From assembly GCA_019925095.2 (NCBI GenBank), contig JAHHIN020000030.1, forward strand, positions 558,001 to 622,000: a stretch of DNA of 64,000 nucleotides, written 5' to 3'. Position 1 is the stretch's first letter, and every line of letters starts with the position of its first letter. A program made the translations under genes and the position numbers. The stretch comes from Dendrolimus kikuchii (lineage: Eukaryota > Arthropoda > Insecta > Lepidoptera > Lasiocampidae). The notes beneath the pieces were generated by a model. The model was not told where the DNA came from. It ran no database searches and saw only the letters and a program-made list of their open reading frames with translations. Positions 10,396-21,693 of this stretch are shown here, piece by piece.

Positions 10396-12210
10396 TCTAC
10401 ACATACATACATAACTTCACGCCAGTTCCCTTACGGGGTAGGCACGAACAACAGAGTGCCATTTAGGCTTATTCTTACACACCTCACTTGCCTCTTTGAC
10501 ATTCATAACTCGTGTCATGCAAGCTCGTATGTTCTTAAGGCTCCTGACATCACCTTCTGCTAGTACACGATCAATTTGATCATGAAAGGTGTGTCGTGGC
10601 CTTCCACGACTTCTGCATCCATCCACTTTTGCATTGTATATCTGTTTAGTCATTCTTTAATCATGCATTCTTTCCACATGCCCGAACCACCGGAGCATTC
10701 CTTTCTTTACCTTCACCCCGACACTCTCTTTCAGACCAACTCTCTTTCTTACTTCGGTATTAGGAACGCGGTCCGCGAGCGTCACTCCGCAGATTTTGCG
10801 CAGTGCTCGCATCTCGACCGCGTTTACTCTACTTTCATGCTCTCTCTTCCATACCCAACTCTCGCATCCATACGTGAGCGTAGGTACCAGCACCGCGTTG
10901 TGTATGGCGAGCTGGGCCTTCTGGCTGAGGTTCTTAGCGCCTAGAAGTTTACCTAACGCTCCATTCACACTATTCCCCAAATTCACTCTTCTTTCTATAT
11001 CAGCGGTGTACCTTCCATCCCTGCTAAAAGCACATCCAAGATATACAAACTCATTCACTTGCTCTAGCATAACATCATCGACCATTATCCTTGCATTCGT
11101 TCTGGTTTCTTCTCTTTCAAACAACACCACCTTTGTTTTCTTCGCATTCAAATGTAAGCCTCTCGCCTAGCAGTCATCTTTCATCATTGTGACTAGTGTT
11201 TGCAGTTCTGATGGCGATTCGGCTAAAAGCACGGCATCATCCGCATAAAGCAAGGTGCTTACAACTAGATCACTCATCCGCACCCCAACATCCATCAATC
11301 TTATTCTCTGGAGACAATCGTCCAGATATAGGATGAACAGCAAAGCCGACAGCACGCAGCCCTGGCGGACGCCAATATTGACGTCAAACCAGGGCGACAG
11401 GCTGCCTTCCACTCGCACGCATGCCATACAGTCCTCGTAAGTGGACTGCACAGCACGCATCAATTGGCCATTAATCCCATATCCGGGCAATATGTCCCAG
11501 AGGTCCTTCCGCACAACCCTGTCAAATGCTTTCTCTAGATCCACAAAACCGCAGAAGACCTTCCGGCCCATAGCCAGCTGCTTCTCTACGATATTGCGGA
11601 GAGAGAAAACTTGATCCATACATCCCCTTCCATTTCTGAAGCCACCTTGTGCATCCCACAGTAATCCATCGGATACAACTCTCATTCTCTTTTCAATAAT
11701 CTTCGCATACACTTTAGATGCTGTGCTGATCAAACTGATGGCCCTGTAGCTGGCGCACTCCATACGTGACCCCTTGCCTTTATACAAGGGCACGATGACA
11801 GCGCGCCTCCAGTCCTTGGGAACCTTTTCCGTCCTCCAGCACAAGTTGCATAAGGACAGGAAAGCGTCCCGGACGCAGGTTCCACCATATTTGATCATCT
11901 CAGCAGACACACTATCGATTCCTACTGCCTTTCCATTTTTCAGACTTCTTATCGACCATTCGATCTCTTCCAAAGTGATCTCGGATGCTGACTCCTCGGA
12001 GTCGGTCACAGACTCAGTCGTGGTGCCAGCATCCGGGATATTATCATACATTTCTCTAAAATATTCACTCCATCGCGCTAATACCTCTTGTGGGTTAACA
12101 AGAACGTCCCCTGCTTTAGATTTTATTCTTTCCATTCTGGAAGCTGACGAACAATCCCGATAAATTCTACTTTTGTTAAATGTCTTACTATTATTTGGTA
12201 TTCAAGAAAG
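10396..12210 (-). mobile_element. LINE with long RT ORF, RTE/R4-like style, clade unassigned
   Basis: The minus-strand element ends at a (CATA)n/(TATG)n tail near 10400. It spans most of an RT ORF and has 3' siblings at 6241 and 7262. A GC-rich stretch at 12290-12620 may be its 5' region but shows no coding match. No target-site duplication was identified. Confidence 0.8.
10417..12200 (-). pseudogene. Reverse transcriptase ORF with two in-frame stops
   Basis: About 590 codons in a single frame. RT fingers and palm: 'GKAVGIDSVSAEMIKYGG', 'GFRNGRGCMDQ', 'FVDLEKAFDRV', 'VRQGCVLSALLF' and the catalytic YADD in 'LLYADDAVLLAE'. The C-terminal domain holds 'FVYLGCAFSRDG', 'LTYGCESW' and a 'RWFGHVERM' block. 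The frame is interrupted by TAG at about 11168 (after 'MMKDDC') and TAA at about 10655 (after 'ERMHD'). The frame is open upstream of the first Met to about 12200, so the endonuclease end is missing: a 5'-truncated copy. Without the stops it would continue to 'RAYPVRELA' at 10417. Confidence 0.85.
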
Positions 12211-12717
12211 CTCTTGCTTCTTTGGAATTGACTTAAACCACGAATTTATAAGAGTATATCTTTGGCTGTTTCGCCTGTTTAGATTGTGTAAGAGCTGGTT
12301 TCCACTTGTTGGGTGTCAGCGCCTTTATTTGCACTAGTCGGTTGTGTGACCCGATCGAAGCTTGAGGCCGTTGTCCACTCTATCTCACCCGCACTTGCCG
12401 TCGAAATAGGGGCGAGTTACAAACCGCCCCACGCACACAGACCTTGAAAATGCCGGGGATGAAAGTAGTCCCTCGGCAGTGGAAGTGGCCTTGCGAGGCC
12501 CACGCCTGCCAGGGCGGCGGAGAGCCTGAGTCATGTACCCGTAGCCCTGGCATAAGGCGCAGGACGGAACACCCAGGGGTTTTAGTGGGTACCCCTAACT
12601 GGCGAGTGGCAATAGCATGTCACCAGTTTTAACTGAGCATGCTGTGCATGCAACACACATGGCACTAGATAGGACAATATATATAAGTATAGATATAAGG
12701 CCCACACTGTACATGCA
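12211..12717. other. GC-rich leader-like stretch, possibly LINE 5' region
   Basis: 12290-12640 is clearly richer in G+C than its neighbours and contains no long ORF on either strand. Its position upstream of the minus-strand RT ORF suggests a 5' UTR, but the endonuclease that should separate them is absent, so this is uncertain. Confidence 0.35.
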
Positions 12718-12958
12718 CTTCCTCACAACACCAGCATGTAACAGATACACTCTGCATTAGTATAAGTTTAGTATTAAAACTAGAATAAATTAATATAATA
12801 AGTTATTCGTAAGATACACCTCAACACAAAAATCAATAAATTAATGTCACACACAGGAACCAAAATAACCAATAAGCGTGGTAAATTAAAAAAATTAAAT
12901 CTAGAAAATTAAGTTGTAAAAAAGGGTATGGAACTCGAGTCCGTAGAGTTGTTAATAA
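12718..12958 (+). repeat. Direct repeat unit, downstream member (pairs with 9399-9652)
   Basis: Shares 'CACTTCCTCACAACACCAGC' and the following ~230 bp with the copy at 9.4 kb. It differs by scattered substitutions and small indels. Confidence 0.8.
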
Positions 12959-14027
12959 TAATTTAAAAAAAAACAGCATGCTAGTACCACCCCGACCTGG
13001 CGAATCCCACACACGGGTCGCGAATTATCTCCCCAAGCTTCAGTACTTGTCGCAACTTATGGTCCTCAAACGGATTTCTCCCGGTTAAAAAAAAAAGATG
13101 TCCATTCTACGCGAAGCCATGTGTGCTCAATCTGCGGCAGAGAGGAACAAGCGACAGGCGGAAGAGGGCGGGAGAGTGGGTTACCGACATCCGACGTTAT
13201 TTGAACAGCGTCATACTTACTCATAGGGGAACGAGATTCGATGCGATTTTTTACGAACACTCAACATTTACTCTAACTCCCAACATTAGATCTAAAAATG
13301 TAACCACTGTAGTTCTGATAATCAAATCACACATATTAATTTTGAGGTACTCACATTATTCTCGCAAACGGACTGTACGGTTTGTACAAGCCAAACCAAA
13401 CCACGTTGACATGTTGTACGTTGTGCATTTGCAGTGCACAAGTGCCGAAAGTGATTGTCATGTTAATACTGTCACGTGTGAGCGGGGGGGTACGTACTTG
13501 GGATTGGAAGGAAACGCCTTTATTGACTTACACAGCCACACGTAATACCTCTCCGCAGGGTTGCCCTATACGCACGACTAACGATGTGACTAACTGTCCC
13601 GACGATAAGGTGTCCCACCTACAACATCGTCGCCGATACTGCGCAGACCACCCCCTGCTACTGCAGTGCTCACCTCCGATATTAACGCGTGTAGCTCACC
13701 TCTGGTTCGTCCCTCGAACTATGCTACACTCCTCCTTCACTTAACTGTCCACTAGACTTGTCACAAAATTCACCACTTAATTCGTCACTGTCATCTATTA
13801 AACTTCTCTTCCAACTCTTCCGTATTGCACTTGTCATTTCGCTGTCTTGAATTGAACTCAACTCTAAACTGCCCCGTAGGCGCGCCTTACGCTACTTATA
13901 TACTCGGAAGAATCTTCTGGAACCCATAATTTCGTTATTCTTTTATTTACTATCTGTCCCTTTCTAAACATCTATCTATCTCTGTCTTTTCCTTTCCGAG
14001 CCTTCTATTCGAGAACTTTCGTTTATA
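12959..14027 (-). other. Possible degraded LTR-type sequence; no intact gene
   Basis: A mixed-composition block without a recognisable domain. The minus strand carries a TATATAAGT box (about 13894-13905) downstream of GC-rich DNA, reminiscent of an LTR promoter. A ~70-bp CT-rich unit (about 13955-14027) continues beyond the Gypsy insertion at 22871-22940, which shows that the Gypsy element landed within it. I cannot assign a family. Confidence 0.3.
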
Positions 14028-14031
14028 CATC
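14028..14031. other. Target-site duplication CATC (left of Gypsy)
   Basis: CATC here and at 22871-22874 flank the two 205-bp LTRs exactly. Four bases is a usual duplication length for Gypsy integrases. Confidence 0.75.
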
Positions 14032-14236
14032 TTTCGCGGCGGTGCGTACTCGTCCCCGCGATTGAGGTTTGGGGTAATTTAAAAGTCGATTATTAGAATT
14101 TAAATTTATTACCCCAAAAGCGACAACCTTACTCACGCACGGGTCGGCTCGCAGTGGCCGCCCGCCTTTCATACTTCTCGCACGATGCATTCTGCTTACC
14201 TAGCATTCTGCCTTACACGCTTATATGTTCCCTACA
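14032..14236 (-). repeat. Gypsy 3' LTR
   Basis: 205 bp, starting TGTAG on the minus strand next to a G-rich purine tract. Differs from the other LTR by very few bases (for example TTCATAC versus TTTATAC near 14170). Confidence 0.92.
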
Positions 14237-14256
14237 CTACATCCCCCAAATTTTCC
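14237..14256 (-). promoter_or_regulatory. Gypsy polypurine tract
   Basis: On the minus strand, 'AAATTTGGGGGATG' lies immediately upstream of the 3' LTR. This is the expected position for the plus-strand primer. Confidence 0.6.
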
Positions 14257-14585
14257 CAAAATTTTACAATACACAATACAATTATTTGTTACAACACATT
14301 AAAACATTAGCAATAAAATTCAATGATACACATAGATAGAAAAAAAATTGATTACATATGTTTCTAACTGTTACAATAATAATATTTTACAAGAATGTAT
14401 TTACCAATAATTACAATACCTATGCATTCTTGATCAAGGTACACCTTTGATATATTCCGCCGTATGCAGTTCGGTGTAATAAGTTATTTGATACTCAGAA
14501 AAACAAGTTGTTTACTTATAAAATCAAAGTTCATTTGTTGAAATGTAAACGTAGGGATTTAGTTCTATGTAAAGCTGGTTACATA

Positions 14586-14950
14586 CTATAAATTAAAAGT
14601 AACACGGGGCTTAACTATGCGACCGCTCCTAGTTTTCTTAATATTAATATTCTTATCACTAGTATTTCTTAATAGACTATCGGTACTAGGTATAATGCTA
14701 GAATGTTTGTTGGGAGCTGAATCATGTTTATGTTCAAATTTAGCCTTTGCAAAATTATTCTCATTTTGTTCATTAATTAAATATGCTGGTTTTAATCTAT
14801 CTATTGAGATATTAAGCTTCCTGTTAGGTAATTGCAAGATAAATGTTTTTGTATTTCGCTCTAAAACAGGGTAAGGTCCTTCATATATGGGTGTCAATGG
14901 CTTACGAATAGCATCGTTACGGATAAAAACATGTTTACATTTATTAGAAC
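14586..14950 (-). pseudogene. Gypsy integrase C-terminal fragment
   Basis: About 120 codons ending at 14586. Residues 'HVFIRNDAIRKPLTPIYEGP' and 'NISIDRLKPAYL' are typical of the post-core integrase C-terminal (chromodomain-adjacent) region of Gypsy pol. The upstream part is cut off by the Pao LTR at 14951. The tail 'RSGRIVKPRVTF' is also common in Gypsy pol termini. Confidence 0.85.
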
Positions 14951-15736
14951 TGTAGCGGGTCTCCGACAGGGAACTGTAGCGGGTCTCCGACAGGGCTTTC
15001 GGTGGAAGCCTGTAGGAGGTGCTGGCGGGATATGCCGGTGGAAATAATACACCGGTCACTCTTACGGTTCACGTCGTTTATTTGAACGCTACTGAGTTGT
15101 ATTTACAATCAAATAACCATTGGCTATATTAAAGCCGTAATCGGTACACTCGTACGTTAACTAAGTTGTATAGACTCTAACCCGCTGACTACTACTTTTA
15201 ATACACTCCAGCTAATACTCTAACAGACACAGTAACCCGCTCTCTAGTTACTGATTATACACACTCTGGTAATACACTATTAGACACAGTAACCCGCTCT
15301 CTAGTTACTGATTATACACACACTTAATACACACTGACTTGTCTTGGCGGATCACTCACTACTTATACGAACGAATTCATTAAAAAAACTAACATTTTGC
15401 GGCAGCTTCCCACGATTTCTCCGGCCTGGACCCAACCCTTCTGGGAAGATGCGACCCCTGTCCATAAACTAATAAATTGTTTCCTCACTAAATTAAAACA
15501 AAGCATGCAGTTAAATTACACAACTATTTTCTAAAATATGTACAATGGCAATGGCAGATGTCAGGATCATCTTTCTTTAACTCAAATGGCCTTACAAAGG
15601 ATGTTATTTTAAACTATTACCGAAATTCTCGAAAATATAAAACAATGGAGGACATTACGGGGGACGTCATAAATTATTCCATATCCCAGCATCTGCATTG
15701 CCTTCATGGGAAACAACTTTCTAAAAACTATCTACA
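14951..15736 (-). repeat. Pao 3' LTR
   Basis: Matches 19080-19800 along its length apart from the duplications described for the element. The outer 24 bp (14951-14974) repeat in tandem at 14975-14998. Confidence 0.88.
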
Positions 15737-15738
15737 AA

Positions 15739-18700
15739 CTATTTTGGCATCGTTAACAGTCTCCCCCCCAGTGCCTGCTCCGTCAGGCACTCCAAACTCG
15801 GGTACGATGCCACTACTGCAGATACCAGGACGACGATACGCGAAGTGATTCCTCTTATGACTCCGCCGGTTATTTGGACGTCGACAATTCTTGTTCTTCC
15901 ATGGGGTCCTATATACATCTTTGCAAGGCCTCCGCCTATTCTGCGAGGCTTAAGGGTTGAAAGACATTCTTTCAACCAGCGGTCCCAAATGTGGTCTGCC
16001 ATTCGCTGAACTGCATTCCACTTCATTTTTCCGATGGGACAGATCCAATCGTATCTTTTAGTTAGCCACTTTGTTTCAGGCTCGCATGGGAATGCAGGTA
16101 CTGCGATCCATTTCCAAACATCGTTGAAGCTCTCCAATGTGCTTCTTGCGACGTATTCTTGCCCAAGCGAATATCGCTTCGTTTCAAAATATTCATTCCA
16201 GTTATTTCCTGCTCGCCATAATTCTTGAATGAAATTATTACTTTTGTTCAAGACCGGAACGAAGAGTCCCATTAGAACAATAGTTAAATTTACTGCACTC
16301 ATCATTTCTTTCTTTGCTGGACCCTGCTTAAATATATCCCTTTTATTGCTAGCCCACTGTCTGAGGTCTAAGGTGGTGGCTACCGTACGCACAGTGTTTA
16401 TGGCTTCTATTGTTTTCGATGCCTTTGTATCTGGAGGACTCCATAAATAGCTATCCAAGCGGTCGTTGCATGTAATTGCACATGACGTTTGCGGATATCC
16501 TTTTTGTTGTTTTTTAATTTGTAGAAACATTACTTTGATGTATGTCACTACATTCACGTTTCCTTCACCAAATCGTAGCATTACTCCAAATAACGAATGA
16601 AGTAAGTCTGGACCGGTTAGTAAGGCATCGTTTAATCTCCTTCCTTGAAATTTGATAGCAGCATCAAACACGATGCGATTTTTTTTCGTTATAGGGTATA
16701 TGACCTCAGATTGAGATAAGTAAACAGGGCGACTCGGCGTCGTTTCGGCTACCGCTATTTCAGCATACGCATCAATCGACCCGTGATCAATTTGTTCATC
16801 ATATTCTCTATTCAATTCTTCGTTTGATTCGGCATATATTCGTCGACAGTGGTTAACGGCGTTGAGTGAAGCTGAGTTTCCAGTATAACGGCCGTGCAAC
16901 ACCCACCCGAGGCTGGTGAGTGAAGCAACGGGTTCATTTTGCTTTCCCTTTAGTATCTTTCTGGAAACTATCAACTCCCAGTTATCTTGACCAATCAGCA
17001 GCGCTGGCCTTTCTGGTTGGTAAATGAGTTCATTTAAATGCTTGCATTTCACGATGAAATCCTTTTCGATGCACTGAGACGATAACTGCAACGCTTCAAC
17101 TGTTCTCACATTTTTTAAACCACGCTTGTCGTTTCGATGCACACCTTTTATTTTCAAATTCATCTTTTGCGACTCTTTTCGCTCGACAATCTTTTCACCA
17201 ACTGTTTCCAATAAGAGCGTCTCGGATTTCCCCGTTACTCCTATTCGATTTGCCACCTCAGAATCCAATAGTGTCACAGTTGACCCTTCATCTAGTAGGG
17301 CCAAGACACGAGCGGTTCCTTTGGGGCCGTAGATATCGACGGGGATAATTTTCAGAAACGCTTTCTCTGCTCCAGTCGACATATAAACAGCTTTCGTTAC
17401 TGTTCCTGGTTCGCATTCTTGTGCGTGTTCTTGAGATGTAGACGTACGTACCTCGCGTTGTGCTGGCACTTGTGGACGATGTGTCGACTCGGCGTGCAAC
17501 ATGACGTGATGGGGTCGCCTACATTTCTTGCAACCCTGCCCTCTGCACGTTGATATCCCGTGAGAGCGACGTAGACACTTGAAACACAGCTTATTCTGTC
17601 TTATAATTTCCCATCTGACGTCTACAGTCGCCTCTGTGAACCGTTTGCATTCGGTGATCCAATGCTCTCCATTGCAAATAACACAAGATTTCTTTAAAAC
17701 ATTTTTTGTTTCTTCACGGACGGTGTGTACTGGGTAGCGTGAAGGCCCGACTCTTTTTTTAATAATTTCAGGAAGTAGAAACTTTCCACACAAATCCGCT
17801 TCAATGTTCAAAAAATTCTTCAGTTTCAGCAATTCGGGTTCATCACCGCTACGGGCGTTATAATCATACCATCTGTATTTTAAAATAGGGCTCAACTTTT
17901 CTATTATACATCTGCTCATTTCCGGCGAATGCAGGTACTGTTGTTTGTTCAACGCTTGTATTGTAGCTACGGCGTTGTTAATACGACAGGCAAAAATCCC
18001 TATATCTCTTGGAGCGTCACCAAGTCGTGGCAACTCCTTTATTTTTTCAATTTCGGCGAATGCTAATTGCTCCGGTTTCCCAAACCTCCTTTCCAAAGCA
18101 TTCATAACTTCACTCGTGTCGGATGCTACGAATAATAAACTCCGTACTGATTCTTTTGCGGACCCCTTGAGTGACCTTCGTAGGCGAGCCATATTTTCAA
18201 CTTCACTGAAGTAACTTTGACTTTCTTCATACGTCCTCTTGAAGGGCAACCACTCTTCATAAGCTCCATTGAAGTCTGGCAAGTCCCAGACTTTCTGCGG
18301 CGCAAACGAGCTGGTCGGTTGTATCGATTTCGTTGCGTTGAGAATAGCATCGGCTAGCTCTTTTATGTCACTCTTTTGAGGCACTTCAGTTTGTTTTGGT
18401 TGATCGACACAGGTGGCGCTATGTTCTAACCATTGCTCAACGTGCGTTGATCTAATCGGTTCGCTTCTGATAAATTCATTTTCCAATTCACATTCCGATT
18501 CGCACTGACTAAGTTCCAATTGGATTCTTGTAATTGCAGCTTTGGCTTGTGCAATTTCCAATTTCTGTTTTTCCAATTGCAAACGAGCTTCTAATTCGGC
18601 CCTCCTCGTCGATTTCGTTGATCGTGGAGGTGCGGTTTGTACGAGAGGGATCGAAGAGACGAACGGGGGATTCTCAAGAGGTCCTCCAATGTTCTTCGAA

Positions 18701-19035
18701 TTCGTACATTTCTGTGACGCTGCGGCGTCCGTCAGCTAGGCTACGTGTAAGGCGTTCAATGCTGATGAGGCTGGCAACTCTTGTACATGGGCGGCGTTGA
18801 CAGCGTTGGCAACGGCGGCGGCTGCTGCGGTGACGGCACGTGTTCTTCTGGTTGTACCTCGGTAAACAGTACCAGAGGTCTCTGTCGAAGTACCCACGGT
18901 CGTATTTCCTCTCAACGCTGCGACGTGTGCCCTTGACAAGGTCGGTACGTTCGTTGTCCTGCCATCAGCATACATCTCAGTCGATTCTTCACAAAGCGAC
19001 GATTTTGAACCAATCGGTGACCTGGTGAGTGGCAT
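15739..19035 (-). pseudogene. Pao Gag-Pol ORF with one in-frame TAG and missing catalytic blocks
   Basis: About 1,099 codons from ATG 19035 to TAG 15739, interrupted once by TAG at 18736-18738. In order: a Ser/Ala-rich leader; a coiled coil ('LEKQKLEIAQAKA'); Pao Gag with 'WDLPDFNGAYEEWLPF'; Cys/His knuckles around 'CFKCLRRSHGISTC'; a DUF1758-type protease with 'ALLDEGSTVTLLD' (Asp-Glu-Gly in place of the usual DSG); an RT N-terminal segment ('RIVFDAAIKFQGRRLNDALL'); then a jump past the YxDD palm and integrase catalytic core to a C-terminal 'MADHIWDRWLKECLSTL' block. The frame is open for 999 codons after the TAG despite the losses, so the deletions are in frame. Proteins for Gag and protease could still be made only if the TAG is read through or absent in relatives. 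Confidence 0.85.
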
Positions 19036-19079
19036 GGTTTCTTCCCAATCCGGCTGCTCGAAGGACCAATATAAAGAAC

Positions 19080-19800
19080 TGTAGCGGGTCTCTGACAGGG
19101 CTTTCGGTGGAAGCCTGTAGGAGGCGCTGGCGGGATATGCCGGTGGAAATAATACACCAGTCACTCTTACGGTTCACGTCGTTTATTTGAACGCTACTGA
19201 GTTGTATTTACAATAAAATAACCATTGGCTATATTAAAGCCGTAATCGGTATATTCGTACGTTAACTAAGTTGTATAGACTCTAACCCGCTGACTACTAC
19301 TTTTAATACACTCCAAATAATACTCTAACACCCTGACTAACACTTAATACAGTAACCCGCTCTCTAGTTACCGATTATACACACTCTGGTAATACACTGA
19401 CTTGTCTTGGCGGATCACTCACTACTTATACGAACAAATACATTAAAAAAAACTAACATTTTGCGGCAGCTTCCCAGGATTTCTCCGGCGTGGACCCAAC
19501 CCTTCTGGGAACATGCGACCCCTGTCCAAAAACGAATAAATTGTTGCCTCACTAAATTAAAACAAAGCATGCAGTTAAATTATACAACTATTTTCTAAAA
19601 TATGTACAATGGCAATGGCAGATGTCAGGATCATCTTTCTTTGACTCAAATGGTCTTACAAAGGATGTTATTTTAAACTATTACCGAAATTCTCGAAAAT
19701 ATAAAACAATGGAGGACATTACGGGGGACGTCATAAATTATTCCATATCCCAGCATCTGCATTGCCTTCATGGGAAAGAACTTTCTAAAAACTATCTACA
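19080..19800 (-). repeat. Pao 5' LTR
   Basis: 721 bp, TGTAG...CTACA on the minus strand. Followed internally by the leader 'TATTGGTCCTTCGAGCAGCC', typical of Pao-type leaders. Confidence 0.88.
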
Positions 19801-21693
19801 AACTTTTGAGACAGTGCTAATTCTGAGAAATCAATTGCACTTGGGCAGTGTATGGTTTCAATTCGCGATAACGCGTCCGCCGCTGCATTCCTTACGCCTT
19901 GTATGTACCTAATATCTGTTGTAAATTCACTAACAAATAATAATTGTCTAGTCCGTCTCGGTGTTTCACAATTACTTTCTAACTTATTAAATGCATATAT
20001 TAAAGGTTTGTGATCTGTAAATATGGTTAACTCATTTCCTTCGAAAAGATAGCGGAAATGTTTAATGGCCATATAAATTCCTAATAACTCTCTATCATAT
20101 GTGGAGTACTTTTGTTGAGCTTTGGTAAACTTCTTAGAAAAGTATCCCAAGGGTTGCCATAAACCGTTAACTTGCTGTTGCAATACCGCTCCTGCGCATG
20201 TATTTGATGCGTCAGTCATAAGTGCTAAAGGTACTTGTGCTACAGGATGCGCTAACGAGACAGAGTTTTTCAAACTGTCTTTACACGTTTGAAATGCTTG
20301 TATTGCGTCATCGTTCCACTGAATAATAGTTTTATCTTTGCGTTTAGAACCTTTTAAAAATTCGTTTAATTTTGCCTGATGTGTGGCAGCGTTGGGTATA
20401 CTTGCTCTATAGAAATTCATCATGCCTAAAAATCGTCTTAGTGCTTCTATGGTTTTTGGTAACGGGTATTCTATAATTGCCCTAATTTTACTGTTAAGAG
20501 GACGAATTCCATAAGTAGACACTTCGTATCCCAAAAATTCAATGTTAGGTTTACAAAACTCACTTTTAGCGATATTTATTGAAATACCATACTTTCTAAA
20601 TCTGTCAAAAACTTGACGTAAATAAATTTTGTTTTGTTCTATACTGTCACTAGCAATGATAACGTCATCGACAAAGTTGAATAGGAAATCTAGGCCTTGT
20701 AACACATTATGGTTCATAAAACGTTGGAATGTTTGACTAGCGTTTCGAAGACCGAAGGTCATACGCGGGAATTCAAACAGACCAAAAGGTGTTATAATAG
20801 CGGTTTTTTCAATGTCCTCCTTAGCAACTTTGATATAATGATAAGACTTATTTATATCTAATTTAGAAAAGACTTTCTTACCTGCCAATATGTAGGTGAA
20901 GTCCTGTAGACGAGGAACAGGGTAACGATCGGGCTTTGTGATGGCGTTGAGCCTCCGGTAGTCTCCGCACGGCCGGATGTCTCCATTTTTCTTCGCGACC
21001 ACATGTAACGGGCTGGACCACTCGCTTTTGGATGGTCTGCAGATGCCCATCTCCTGCATCATCCTAAATTCTTCCTTTACCTTGTGATACCTATGAGGAG
21101 GAAGAGGTCTAGCACGTGCGTGTACAGGTGGACCTGTAGTTTCGATATGGTGGTAAATAGTACTACTGCTATCGGTATCTGAGTCATCGTTATGAAATGG
21201 AATAGGCTTGGTTATGTCTGCGTACTCAGATAACATTTCGTATAAGGGATGATTGTTGCCCACTGTATTTACTGACGGTTCCCTATGCATGATTAAACTG
21301 CCAAGTGTTAATAACTTTGTTTGCTGATCAATTAATTTTTGTGCACTTAAATCTACTAATAATCTATAATGACGTAAAAAATCTGCGCCTAGAATAGGCT
21401 GTTTTACATTTGCTATAATAAATTTCCATTGAAAATGTTTTCTTAGCCTAAGATTTAATACTAAATGTTTAGTGCCGTATGTATGAATTTCAGTCCCATT
21501 TGCTGCAAATAACTTATAATCTGTAGGTTGACTTACATAGTTATAACGCTTTTTCACGGGTATAACCGATACGTTGGCGCCGGTGTCTACCAAAAAACGC
21601 ATGCCGGAGTTGACATCCGTAACACACAGGCGGTGGCTTGACGTATCGATGCAGTTATCCGCCGCTGTCTGCACCGATCCTAGTTTTCCGCAT
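19785..21693 (-). pseudogene. Gypsy pol: protease, reverse transcriptase, RNase H; C-terminus lost
   Basis: The frame opens just after a TAA near 21694 and overlaps the gag stop by about a dozen bases, in the -1 frame. Protease: 'FLVDTGANVSVIP' (DTG). RT: 'VFSKLDINKSYHYIKV' and the catalytic FVDD in 'LFNFVDDVIIASD'. RNase H: 'ALMTDASNTCAGAVLQQ', 'YDRELLGIYMAI' and 'IFTDHKPLIYAF'. The last genuine residues are at about 19801; the final few codons are read from the Pao LTR. There are no stops within 629 codons, so it was inactivated by the insertion and integrase loss, not by decay. Confidence 0.92.

Larger units (their letters stand above)
14951..19800 (-). mobile_element. Pao/BEL LTR element, non-autonomous, inside Gypsy
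   Basis: LTRs 14951-15736 and 19080-19800 share a TGTAG...CTACA structure. The left (3') LTR is longer because of a duplicated ~55-bp block ('AGACACAGTAACCCGCTCTC' twice) and a 24-bp terminal duplication. The internal region is 3.3 kb, short for Pao/BEL (usually about 5-6 kb). It encodes Gag, protease and remnants of RT and integrase in one frame. The 5-bp flanks (AGAAC left, AACTT right) do not match, consistent with the Gypsy deletion at this site. Confidence 0.9.

Noticed and set aside
13123..13744. Overlapping plus-strand ORFs of 120-140 codons
   Set aside because: No domain, unusual composition and a probable LTR-like context; more likely non-coding.
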